A stretch of DNA of 64,000 nucleotides from Pollenia angustigena (Eukaryota > Arthropoda > Insecta > Diptera > Polleniidae), in assembly GCA_930367215.1 (NCBI GenBank), contig OV884059.1, forward strand, positions 18,004,945 through 18,068,944. The letters are read 5' to 3'. Of this stretch, positions 43,688-55,175 are shown one piece after another. The notes under the pieces are model-generated. The model had not been told where the DNA came from. It did no database searches and saw nothing but the letters and a program-made list of their open reading frames with translations. The position numbers and the translations under genes were made by a program. How positions within the stretch are numbered: position 1 is the first letter of the stretch; each line of letters begins with the position of its first letter.

Positions 43688-44485
43688 ATCGACTTCCTGG
43701 GGAAGAAAATGCCTGTTTTAAAACAAAATTTAAATCTTTTTCTTTATTTGAATTGAAGCAGCATGAAGCAACAACTTATTGTCATTTCCCTGTTCCGCCG
43801 AAACAGCGGATGCAAGTTTTCGTTTTTGACGCTAACTTCCTTCATTTAAACCAACATTAGGACGCTTCACATGATAACCATTGGCTTTCCTTTTCTTTGT
43901 TTACTTCTCATGTGAAAAATATATGAAAACAAATTAAACAAAAACAAGTAAGAGTGCTATATTCGGCTGTGCCAAATCTTATATACTATTCACTATCGTG
44001 CGAGAAGAATACAGAACAACTAGACAAAAACTAAATAATTTTTACATATACAGACATATTTACAATACTAAAAACTTAATTTTAAAAGCGAAAACTGGCA
44101 AGTATTTTTTTTTAAATCGATTTTAGAACATAAAAATTAAAAAAAATTATTTTTGAAAAATCAAGATTCGAACCAGGGGACTCACAGTTTCTAACCTCAA
44201 CGAGCCCCATCGAGAACTGAACCATGAAGGAACGTTGTTTGAATATCATTAATACTACATTTACATTAGGCCTAAATCTTGTAAATTTGATTTAAAATCT
44301 TCTTCGAAATCTAGTGCGTTTACATTATACTTTTTTGACAACTGACTAAAAGTTTTTTCGTTACACATACAAACACAAAAAGAAATATACATTAAAAAAT
44401 TTACAATACCTTTTATTAATAATCAACGATATTTATTTTATTAATATTATTCGTCTTTTTTAATTTTTTTACAATTTTTATAAAA
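43613..44485 (-). repeat. Array-flanking block, inverted copy of 16240-17135
   Basis: Matches almost base for base in reverse, including the tRNA-like segment (near 44160-44215), the Helentron-like end (43945-44000) and the possible transposase fragment (43730-43890). Confidence 0.85.
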
Positions 44486-47415
44486 TTCTTCACAAAAATA
44501 ATTTAATAAAAATTAAATTTCATGAACTTAAGCCTAATTAAAAATATTAAAAATTTGGATTAAAAACCATAAATAGTTCAACAAAATAACCACAATACTA
44601 ATTATTGTTAAAGCTAAGGCACGAGCTCTATGTGTACATTTGTCCTTCAAGTTGTGCTGAAAAAGGTCAACAGAAAAGAGAAAGACAAAGTGAAAAAACA
44701 AAAAATGTACTTGGACTTCAAGAAAAATTCTTGACGAAAGTATGAAAAAACAGAAGTAAAGGAAAAAACATGTAAAATCAATTAAAGTGGATAATCATTC
44801 AGGAAAAGCAAATTTCGATCTACCAAATGTTAAAATACAATTTGGTTTAAGGATTGATGTTTGACTAGTGACGTCAGCAGTCGTCGATGGCTGCGAGTGT
44901 AAGACGGCAAATCCATCTGAGGAGATCGAGTGGTTGCGATCGAAACATGTCATGGTAACCTGCCGGCCAGGGTTCGAGCCCGAGCCACGTCAAGAATGAA
45001 AGATTATCAATAACAATTTTAATTAATTTTCATGTTGTAAAATTCCTTTCTTCACAAAAATAATTTAATAAAAATTAAATTTCATGAACTTAAGCCTAAT
45101 TAAAAATATTAAAAATTTGGATTAAAAACCATAAATAGTTCAACAAAATAACCACAATACTAATTATTGTTAAAGCTAAGGCACGAGCTCTATGTGTACA
45201 TTTGTCCTTCAAGTTGTGCTGAAAAAGGTCAACAGAAAAGAGAAAGACAAAGTGAAAAAACAAAAAATGTACTTGGACTTCAAGAAAAATTCTTGACGAA
45301 AGTATGAAAAAACAGAAGTAAAGGAAAAAACATGTAAAATCAATTAAAGTGGATAATCATTCAGGAAAAGCAAATTTCGATCTACCAAATGTTAAAATAC
45401 AATTTGGTTTAAGGATTGATGTTTGACTAGTGACGTCAGCAGTCGTCGATGGCTGCGAGTGTAAGACGGCAAATCCATCTGAGGAGATCGAGTGGTTGCG
45501 ATCGAAACATGTCATGGTAACCTGCCGGCCAGGGTTCGAGCCCGAGCCACGTCAAGAATGAAAGATTATCAATAACAATTTTAATTAATTTTCATGTTGT
45601 AAAATTCCTTTCTTCACAAAAATAATTTAATAAAAATTAAATTTCATGAACTTAAGCCTAATTAAAAATATTAAAAATTTGGATTAAAAACCATAAATAG
45701 TTCAACAAAATAACCACAATACTAATTATTGTTAAAGCTAAGGCACGAGCTCTATGTGTACATTTGTCCTTCAAGTTGTGCTGAAAAAGGTCAACAGAAA
45801 AGAGAAAGACAAAGTGAAAAAACAAAAAATGTACTTGGACTTCAAGAAAAATTCTTGACGAAAGTATGAAAAAACAGAAGTAAAGGAAAAAAACATGTAA
45901 AATCAATTAAAGTGGATAATCATTCAGGAAAAGCAAATTTCGATCTACCAAATGTTAAAATACAATTTGGTTTAAGGATTGATGTTTGACTAGTGACGTC
46001 AGCAGTCGTCGATGGCTGCGAGTGTAAGACGGCAAATCCATCTGAGGAGATCGAGTGGTTGCGATCGAAACATGTCATGGTAACCTGCCGGCCAGGGTTC
46101 GAGCCCGAGCCACGTCAAGAATGAAAGATTATCAATAACAATTTTAATTAATTTTCATGTTGTAAAATTCCTTTCTTCACAAAAATAATTTAATAAAAAT
46201 TAAATTTCATGAACTTAAGCCTAATTAAAAATATTAAAAATTTGGATTAAAAACCATAAATAGTTCAACAAAATAACCACAATACTAATTATTGTTAAAG
46301 CTAAGGCACGAGCTCTATGTGTACATTTGTCCTTCAAGTTGTGCTGAAAAAGGTCAACAGAAAAGAGAAAGACAAAGTGAAAAAACAAAAAATGTACTTG
46401 GACTTCAAGAAAAATTCTTGACGAAAGTATGAAAAAACAGAAGTAAAGGAAAAAAACATGTAAAATCAATTAAAGTGGATAATCATTCAGGAAAAGCAAA
46501 TTTCGATCTACCAAATGTTAAAATACAATTTGGTTTAAGGATTGATGTTTGACTAGTGACGTCAGCAGTCGTCGATGGCTGCGAGTGTAAGACGGCAAAT
46601 CCATCTGAGGAGATCGAGTGGTTGCGATCGAAACATGTCATGGTAACCTGCCGGCCAGGGTTCGAGCCCGAGCCACGTCAAGAATGAAAGATTATCAATA
46701 ACAATTTTAATTAATTTTCATGTTGTAAAATTTCTTTCTTCACAAAAATAATTTAATAAAAATTAAATTTCATGAACTTAAGCCTAATTAAAAATATTAA
46801 AAATTTGGATTAAAAACCATAAATAGTTCAACAAAATAACCACAATACTAATTATTGTTAAAGCTAAGGCACGAGCTCTATGTGTACATTTGTCCTTCAA
46901 GTTGTGCTGAAAAAGGTCAACAGAAAAGAGAAAGACAAAGTGAAAAAACAAAAAATGTACTTGGACTTCAAGAAAAATTCTTGACGAAAGTATGAAAAAA
47001 CAGAAGTAAAGGAAAAAAACATGTAAAATCAATTAAAGTGGATAATCATTCAGGAAAAGCAAATTTCGATCGACCAAATGTTAAAATACAATTTGGTTTA
47101 AGGATTGATGTTTGACTAGTGACGTCAGCAGTCGTCGATGGCTGCGAGTGTAAGACGGCAAATCCATCTGAGGAGATCGAGTGGTTGCGATCGAAACATG
47201 TCATGGTAACCTGCCGGCCAGGGCTCGAGCCCGAGCCACGTCAAGAATGAAAGATTATCAATAACAATTTTGATTAATTTTCATGTTGTAAAATTCCTTT
47301 CTTCATAAAAATAATTTAATAAAAATTAAATTTCATGAACTTAAGCCTAATTAAAAATATTAAAAATTTGGATTAAAAACCATAAATAGTTCAACAAAAT
47401 AACCACAATACTAAT
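44486..47415 (-). repeat. 563-bp tandem array, 5.2 units, inverted relative to 14434-16239
   Basis: CCACAATACTAAT (unit start on the - strand) ends at about 44602, 45165, 45728, 46291, 46854 and 47415. Units are nearly identical to each other and to the left array. The final unit has small changes (for example CGATCGACC and GGGCTCGAGCCC). The 82-codon - strand frames at 45658, 46221 and 46784 are repeat by-products. Confidence 0.92.
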
Positions 47416-47439
47416 TTTATAAAACTTTTTAATTTTTGT

Positions 47440-48762
47440 ACCCTCCACCACAATTAGTTGTGAAGAGGGTATATTAAGTTTGTCATTCCGTGTGAAACTT
47501 TTTTATTATTCATCTCAGACCCTATAAAGTATATATATTCTGGGTTCTTGAGTAATTTTAAGTCGATTTAGCCATGTCCGTCTGTCTGTCCGTCTGTTGA
47601 AAACACGCTCACTTTCGAAAAACTCAAAAGAAATAAACAAACTTGGTGTCAAATTGCTTGTAGTTATCCTAAGCAGTTTGGTATTGAAATCCAGCAAAAT
47701 CGGTTCAATAGGATCTGAGCTATGAATCAAAATGTGGAACCACCACCTAAAAAAAATTGATAATTTTGTTACAAAAACTAACATAAATGGTGGAAAAATG
47801 CACAGAATGATATAAGATTTCGCAACAGTTCGTTTTATTTAATTGGAAATCACGCTGTAAAATTTCTTGAAGATCCGTCCATGATTTACCCTAGGCCCAA
47901 TATAAGCCCTACTACCGGAAAACAGTATAGTAAGCCTAAAACCCTAACTAACAATGCTATAGATCGGTCCATAATTTACCATAGGCCCCATATAAAACCT
48001 ACTTCCAGAAAACAGTTTAGTACGCCTAAAACCGTAAAAAATAATGCTATCATAACAAAATTTGATACATCAAAATTTTTTAAAACTAAAAATAATAAGA
48101 TCGGTCCATATATTACCATATAAACCTTACTCCCGGAAAACAGCTTAGTACGCCTAAAAACGTAAAAAATAACGCTATCATAACAAAATTTGATACATCA
48201 CAGTTTTATAGAACTAGAAATGACACTGTGAAATTTGGTGAAGATCGGTGCATAACTTACCATTGGCCTCATATAAAGCCCACTCTGGTAAAATAATTAA
48301 ATACGCGGTAAACTTTCTTCCAGTTTAGCTTCATATGGCCAGAAAAAATGTTATGCAATTTTGTGATGTACGATCCATAATTTTCCTTAGATTCCATTTT
48401 AGCAGCCTTCTGAAATTTACTGCAAACGCTTAAACTAATTGCACCGCTGTATTGAAATTTATGTTTTTTAATACCAGAAATCGTTCTGCAGAATTTGGGA
48501 TGATTGGTTCATAGCTTACGATGGCTTTTATATAATTTGTTCTCTTGAAAATCATTTAAGTTCATATTAAACTGATATTCTACTCAAACTTTTTAAAATT
48601 GATTCTGATTGTCGATCAATAATTTTATATAGGTCTAAGCCGCAACAAATTTTAATGCAGATGTCTGTTTTTACAAAGATTATAATAATAAATAAAATTC
48701 GAAGTGTCGGTGGAGGGTATCAAAGATTCGGCACAGCCGAATATAGCACTCTAACTTGTTTT
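47440..48762 (+). mobile_element. Full-looking DINE-1/Helentron-like element
   Basis: Starts with a hairpin (ACCCTCCACCACAATTAGTTG ... gaagagggt). The core CCTATAAAGTATATATATTC with CCATGTCCGTCTGTC follows, then a series of diverged AAGATCGGTCCATAATTTACC repeats (47870-48270). It ends with GGTGGAGGGTATCAAAGATT, the hairpin TTCGGCACAGCCGAA and CACTCTAACTTGTTTT. No replicase or helicase is encoded, so it is non-autonomous. The core matches the fly DINE-1 family by recall. Confidence 0.75.
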
Positions 48763-49451
48763 ATATATACTTTGACGTTTGGTATAACAAAAAATTGGCA
48801 GGTGAAGGCCCCATGTAAAGATCCTATGAAATTGATATTTAAGTTGTGTTTGATTTCGTCATCAAAAGAATTAAAATGAATCTCATACGCATTTATTTTT
48901 ATTGAAATCTTTTAAAGCATTTGAATTAATTAATAAAAAAGATTTTTGTTTTGACTATTTATTTTAAATAAATCAATATTTGGTTATGTTTTAAATAAAC
49001 TTTTCTTTTGTTTAAAAAGAGTGGATTTATTAAAGAAAATAATACTTATATAGTCCAAAATGTGGATTATACTAGATTTCACTTATTATCCATAAAATGG
49101 CTTATAAAAAAAAAACGGCTATAGTCCAAATTCGCTTATAGTCCACAAAAGTTGTGCAACTAGAGTAGTGGACTATAAGCGAAAAGTACTGTATGCTGTG
49201 TATAGACCAGCGGTGGGCGCTGGTTTGCCTGGATTACGAAGTTTTTCGGGTTTTTACATTTACTCATCGTGTTTTTTTTTTTACCAGAGCTGCTAAAAAT
49301 TAAAAAATTGCCCTACTAAGGTATTCCTTAAAACCCCCAAAACATACCATACACTTGTGTTATTATTTTAACTTAAAAAAAAGTTCTTAGCAGTCAAAAC
49401 AAGAAGAAACAACAATATTTACATTGAAATCAGAATGTGAAAAAATTTACC
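48763..49451. other. No gene; pogo-type terminus fragment
   Basis: 49125-49200 contains gctatagtccaaattcgctt and, inverted, GGACTATAAGCGAAAAGTACTG, which resembles pogo/Tigger termini. Otherwise AT-rich. Confidence 0.35.
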
Positions 49452-49459
49452 GTATAACC

Positions 49460-50912
49460 AGGGTTGCCATTTTGGTGCCTTTCGGGTATGTTTTGGTGCT
49501 TTTTTGCTTATGCAATACCCGAAATTTTGTTAAACACCCGTTTTTGAAAAGCGGGTATTTATAGTGCTTTTAACAATTTCTCACAGTGCTTTTTTAAAAC
49601 TTCGATTATATTGAGGATGATTAAGATAAGATTTGCTATTTGGGGTACAATTTTGGGAAGGCCTGTAAAGATTTTAAGGTATCAAATGATAAAAAAAAAT
49701 GATAAAGAAAGTTGCATTCGTTTTACCAAAAACTTTATTTACGAGGTTTGAGCTAGGCTTCCTAGCAATTTGGAAATTTTACAAAACGTTTACTTTTTAG
49801 CGTTGACAACATATTTTTTTTATTAAAATTTGGGCTGTCATTAAGTTTTATAAAGAATGGTCGGTCACTGCAAGTTTTCGGTAATTGCAACAGGCCAGAT
49901 TTTTTCTAACTACGAAAATCTAGCTCGCACTTTATTACTGTTTTATGACCAATTCAAACTCAGCTGATGATGATCCAAATGATTTGGTTGATATAATTTT
50001 TATTGAAGGTTATAATAATAAATTAAAAAATGTTTAAATGAAAATGGTCACCCATCAACGCCATCGCGTTTTTTAAATTTTGGAGGTATATAATATTCGG
50101 CACAGCTGAATGAAACTTGTTTTGTGTTTAATTAACAGTACGTTTACATTTGACAGTACTGGCAAGACAGTAAGAAAATACATATTAGTTTACGAAAACA
50201 CTACTAACTGTCTTCGTGACGTAGGCGTCCAGACAGCAGTTAAGACAGTTAACTTTTAAAAATATGTAAAACGTTAATGTTGCTCTTCAAGTTCAGCTAA
50301 ACGTGTTTTACAATAACTAAACAAACTTTAAAACAGCTTAAAATAACTATATTGTGTTAACAAACATAACACTTAACTAAAATATAAAAAACCAAAGCAA
50401 AATATGTTTAAGTTTTTTTACATTTTGATTTTTTTTTTTCTCCTTTTGCTAACAAAACTTCAGATTACTGCAAGGCGAATTCATCCCAGGTAATCTCGGT
50501 ACTACAACAAGTACAACTCGTACAAAAACCACAAGCAATTTGTTTTTGTAAAATCATTGTACAATGTCAAAAACAGAAATAAAACAAAACAGAAACAAAG
50601 AGAATAAACAAAATTTTGACATCCAATAGTGATTTTAGCTAATATCAGCAGGGCTTTTAAGATCACTGTCCAACTTCACTGTCTGCAAAATTTGCTAGAC
50701 TGTAGACAAGACAGTTGGAAAAGTGTAAAGGTATTAGTAAAAAAGTTTGCATGTATTGCTACTGTCTTGCCAGTACTGGCAAATGTAAACGCCAAGTAAA
50801 TTTTAAAAATGGCTTAGTGCTTTTTTACGCTGTTTTTTGTTCAAAATAGTGCTTTTTAGTGCTTTTTTTAAATTTTAAAGTGCTTTTTGCTCTCAAAAAG
50901 TTGGCATCACTG
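49460..50912. mobile_element. hAT-like element, 8-bp target duplication CGTATAAC
   Basis: Termini CAGGGTTGCCATTTT and AAAAGTTGGCATCACTG are inverted repeats with multiple GTGCTTTTT subterminal motifs. CGTATAAC at 49452-49459 and 50913-50920. It hosts a Helentron-like end (about 50085-50125) and the MITE at 50141-50791. No transposase seen. Confidence 0.88.
50141..50791. mobile_element. MITE, CGTTTACATTTGNCAGTACTG ends, long form
   Basis: Terminal inverted repeats of about 33 bp (CGTTTACATTTG..CAGTACTGGCAAGACAGTA). About 650 bp. A 155-bp deletion derivative is at 55021-55175. No clear target duplication. Confidence 0.8.
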
Positions 50913-51010
50913 CGTATAACACATACACTTGTTTGTGTGATGTTGTTTTAGCTCATTTACTACTGCCCACAAACTGAAAATCTTGAATTCATTGTTTCAT
51001 GCATAAGCAG

Positions 51011-52825
51011 CAGTGTGACCATATTAGCTTTTTTCGAGCTAAATTTAGCTTTATTTTTTCCTTTTTAGCTTGAGATATTTCATTTAGCTTTAAGCTTTTT
51101 TTTTCAATCATGCATTTAGCTTTTCCTAGCCTTTTTTTAATTTAAATTTCGTGTTTATTTATATTTTAAAATAAATAAAACAGTTTATCTGAATAAACTC
51201 ATGTGTGATTAAATTAAAAGAATAATAGTGTAGCAGAGCAGAAGAAATCGCTGTTGCAGATTTGATTTACCTACATAACAGTGTTGCGAGGGGAAGAACA
51301 CAATAATTACGCTATTTTCCAAAAAAAGAAATTTTTGTTAAAAGTTACACTTCGAAAAATTTCTTGAATGAACAGTAAATTTATAAGAACAAAAAACATA
51401 CATATTTCTATTCCATATTTCAGTGATAGTAGCAAGACCACAAATCAATTATTGAACAAAAGCAAAGCTTAGAATAAGTTTTATGCCTATGCCTATTGCA
51501 TTAGGATTTAAAAATAAGGTTTAAGGTTTAAGTTTTTAGCCACTTTAGCGATATATTACAGTTTATCTTTTTTTTCTGCCGTTATAAGGAAATTTAATAT
51601 AAAGGATTTACGTGATAGCCCATTTAGCGATGAAAGCATATTTGCCAAATACTTATTTCATCTATAAGCAGGCATCAAGAGCAAAAGTAAATCGAATAAT
51701 GGGAGTTATAGTTACATTAGCAAAACGTTCTACGTTCTTTTTAATTTTCGAAGACTGAAACCATTAAAAGAACTAAGAATTAAATCGTTTATTTTTTCAT
51801 CGTGAAAAAAATTAGTTTTTGGCTTAGGTATCAGGGAAAAATATCTTGTTTGGAATTCTTATGAGTGTTGCTGTCGTGGTCGACATATAGTCGTTTTTAA
51901 AAGTTGGTATTATGATTGACGCAAACGACATATGTACGGAGAACTTTTTACTTATGTGTTTTACATTGTCGTTGTCGTGATTTCGAATTTCAAACGGCTA
52001 CGACTTCTATCACGACAACGACTTCCGTAAAGTATTTTTTGAAAATTTCTGCTAGTAAAAATTTTACTAGTTATGTTCATACCTATTAAATATTTGGCGT
52101 TCCTTGTTTTAATAAAAAAATTATTTACTTTTGCAAAACGTTTAGCTAGATCAAACATCATTATACAGTTTCTTCATTACATTATACAATTATCTTCTTA
52201 CAAATAAAGTTAAGCAAATCCATAGAAATTGTTAAAAATAAAGCTAAAGTTTGATCAATTCTTGTTGGACTTTTTTTCGTTTATTTATATAATTATTCTC
52301 AGCTATAATTTCAGAAGAAATACTTATGGAAATTTTCTCATTAGGCGATTATCTTTTTTCCCAACGAAAAACTGCACATTAAAGAAATTTGGTTTTCTCA
52401 ATGTCTCATTTGCATCGTTTTAATCGCAAAGCTAACCGGCACTCATCTATCAATTATTTATTTTCCTTTTATTTGCCGTACAGATAAATTCAATCAGCTG
52501 ACTCCAATCTTTTACATGTATTTTGAGTGGCGTTGCCAACTGAAAACTTTTTTTTTTGTCGGTATATTGAGAAACCCAAAATCGTTAACAGACAGTTTAT
52601 CGGTCCAATAAATTTATGTTGACATTAAGTAACAGACAGTTTGTCGATACATTGAGAAAATGGCCATTAATCTACGAAAAATATTGAAATAATTAAGAGT
52701 TACTACAAGAAGCTATAAAAAAAATTTAGCTATATTTTTTGGCTTTAAATTTCCTTCTTTAGCTGTTTTTAGCTCTATTTCAAACCGGATTTAGCTTTAT
52801 ATTTTTTAAAAATCTGGTCACACTG
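51011..52825. mobile_element. hAT-like element, 8-bp target duplication ATAAGCAG
   Basis: Termini CAGTGTGACCATATTAGC and ATCTGGTCACACTG. ATAAGCAG at 51003-51010 and 52826-52833. Both subterminal regions are packed with TTTAGCTT motifs. It hosts the dispersed repeat 51235-51835 and a block (52070-52260) that recurs at 58745-58950. No transposase recognised. Confidence 0.88.
51235..51835 (+). repeat. Dispersed repeat, copy 2 of 2
   Basis: Direct-orientation match to 13620-14215, inserted in the hAT-like element. Confidence 0.65.
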
Positions 52826-52869
52826 ATAAGCAGTAACAAAGGCAACCCGAAAAACAAATACAACAGAAC

Positions 52870-53760
52870 ATTGGTGTCCAGCCCATACCACAATTGTGAA
52901 AATAAATCATTGGTTTCCAGCCCATACCACAATTGTGGAAATAAATTCACACACATTCTTCACACGCATTCTTACGCTCTTTCATTTAGTCCACGAGAGT
53001 TCACAATTCAGTCGTCGATTACCAAGCGACGAGTGCACATGCGGCGGATGCTTACATATTTTTTGTATTTTTATTAAGAATTTTTGTCTCCCCTGCAAAT
53101 AAAATTGGACCACCTGACCCATTTTGATAAAATGGACTACTCCATGGACTAGTCCGATGTAATGCAAGCATGGACCATGCCATTGTTAAAAAGTGTTTGT
53201 AGTGAGACGACATGTCTTCGTTTTTTAACGACATGCTTTCGTGTTTAAACGACTTCAAAACTAATCCTCTTGAGTATACGATGGAGTAGTTTTAAAACTA
53301 CTCCTTACTGGTCCAAAGGTGGGTTATATACCATGGAGTAGTTTTAAAACTACTCCTTAGTGGTCCAAAGGTGGGTTATATGGTCCTCTCCTAGGACATC
53401 GTAATGTTAAATAGACCAGGTTTTTTCCATACGTTTGGGTTACTTGTGGACTAGTCCTGGTCCCTTGTGGACTACTCTTTACACGCGTGTTTGGACTGGT
53501 CCTATTATTTGCAGGGTCTTTATTCACTAATACTAATAAAAAGCAATACAACCACAATTTAAATTTTGGACGTCACTGAAATAAATTCACACACATTCTT
53601 TACACGCATTCTTACGCTCTTTTATTTAGTCCACGAGAGTACACAATTCAGTCGTCGATTACCAAGCGACGAGTGCACATGCGGCGGATGCTTACATATT
53701 TTTTGTATTTTTATTAAGAATATTTGTCTCTTTATTCACTAATACTAATAAAAAGCAATG
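52870..53760 (+). repeat. Local direct duplication with a 43-bp tandem pair
   Basis: ccagcccataccacaattgtg occurs at 52877 and 52918. The block 52945-53090 (ttcacacacattcttcacac ... ttaagaatttttgtctc) recurs at 53586-53728. The second copy runs on into tttattcactaatactaata without the insertion present in the first. Confidence 0.75.
53091..53516. mobile_element. CCCTGCAAATA-ended element with two perfect palindromes
   Basis: Ends CCCTGCAAATAAAATTGGACCA and GGTCCTATTATTTGCAGGG, 2-bp target TC; the empty site is preserved in the paralogue (53728). Inside, a segment of about 52 bp is repeated twice, each time with a perfect 22-bp palindrome (53283-53304 and 53335-53356, GGAGTAGTTTT and its complement). 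Many GGACTAGTCC-like motifs elsewhere. Confidence 0.75.
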
Positions 53761-53879
53761 CAACCCCAATTTAAATTTTGGACGTCACTGCAACAGAAGG
53801 AAAAAAAGTAAAATTGTATTCAGTTGCTTAATAAATTTCAACAAAGCAGGACTGTTGCGCATGTTGTTATTTTGGCAAA

Positions 53880-54300
53880 TTTTATAGTGGTACACTGGCA
53901 ATATATTTATTGTGCTGTGATCAAGCTGTGCTTATGTATGTTTTTTTTCAGCTTGTTTTAAAAACTTTTCAGCAATCATGTGGGATGATGAATTATCTTC
54001 GACCTTTTTTTATTAAAAATAAAAAAGTTTTTTCGAGCACGAAGCCAATTATTTGTAAACAATAAATATTATTTATTAATTAATTTGTTCCAATATTTCG
54101 ATATCCATCGGATATCATTATCAAGGAATGAGTTACAAGTATATTTGTAAGAGACGTATTACCATCTCCACATTTAATATTGAAATATTGAGTTCAAATA
54201 CTGAAATATTGAGTTCAATATTAAATGTGGAGATGGTAATACGTCTCTTACAAATAAACTTGTAACGAAAAAACTTTTTTATTTTTAAAAATAATATTTT
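53880..54300. mobile_element. Foldback with nearly perfect 52-bp hairpin arms
   Basis: 54143-54195 and 54209-54260 are near-perfect complements (tttgtaagagacgtattacc ... ggtaatacgtctcttacaaa), loop about 15-30 nt. Outside them, AAATAAAAAAGTTTTTTCG (54018) and CGAAAAAACTTTTTTATTTT (54267) are a second pair of inverted repeats, the likely element ends. Confidence 0.7.
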
Positions 54301-54404
54301 TACTAAACGTTTTTTTTTTTGGTCTTGCAAATTTACATACAGTTTGAAAAACTTTTCAAAAATTTCTCTAAGTGTAATTCAACTAATTAACTCCCTTTTA
54401 TTCA

Positions 54405-54740
54405 ATGTTCTCTATCAGAGAACAGCTTTATGCGATTGAAAAAAATCGCATTTAATCAACAACACCAAATACACTCGCTTGCGGTCATACAATCAAACTT
54501 GCGCAACCGCAAATATTCGCTGCTGGTTTGCAGTCATTCAAATAATGCACATCGTGCTTTGTTATTTATACAATCGTTACCTTCGTTTTTTAATAAAGAT
54601 GTTTGTGTGTTCGGTGCGACAATGATTGTTTTGGTAAAGAAAAAAAAAATACAAACAAAAAAGCCAGAAATGAAGCAATTATTACTCATGTATTCATTCA
54701 GCATTAACTATGTAGTACAAGAAAAAAAATTTATATGAAA
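54405..54740 (+). repeat. Dispersed repeat, inverted copy of 37365-37690
   Basis: See 37365. This copy adds a GTTCTCTATCAGAGAAC palindrome at 54409-54425. Confidence 0.7.
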
Positions 54741-55020
54741 CTAAACGCACAAATGTAGGTACATACATACAAACAATTTCCATAGAAACAGACTTTTTTC
54801 ACCTTAAAAAGTACAGTAGTTCTGTATGTAGGTACAATGTATTCTTGTTATTGTTGTTTTTATTGTTGTTAATTTTAACAAAGCGTCGAGTCGAGTCGAA
54901 CAATGACTACTTGCATGCAAAAGTATAAGTATGTGTTCCTTTGAATTTACACAGTTGTGTTATATTGCGTGAGCAACAAAAATACAAATAAAGCACTTTC
55001 AATAAAAAACGAATAACACA

Positions 55021-55175
55021 GCGTTTACATTTGCCAGTACTGGCAAGACAGTAAGCATATACATATTAGTTGGCAAAACAATGCAAAAACAAAATAGCTG
55101 TAAAAGTGTTTATGTATTAGTGAAAAAGTTTGAATGAATTGCTACTGTCTTGCCAGCACTGGCAAATGTAAACGC
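55021..55175. mobile_element. Short MITE of the 50141-50791 family
   Basis: Starts GCGTTTACATTTGCCAGTAC and ends GGCAAATGTAAACGC. It keeps both ends of the long form and lacks the middle. Confidence 0.85.

Noticed and set aside
54430..54738. 102-codon ORF, partly shared with 37370-37624
   Set aside because: The shared frame follows from a 330-bp dispersed repeat; the peptide is low-complexity and lacks gene context.
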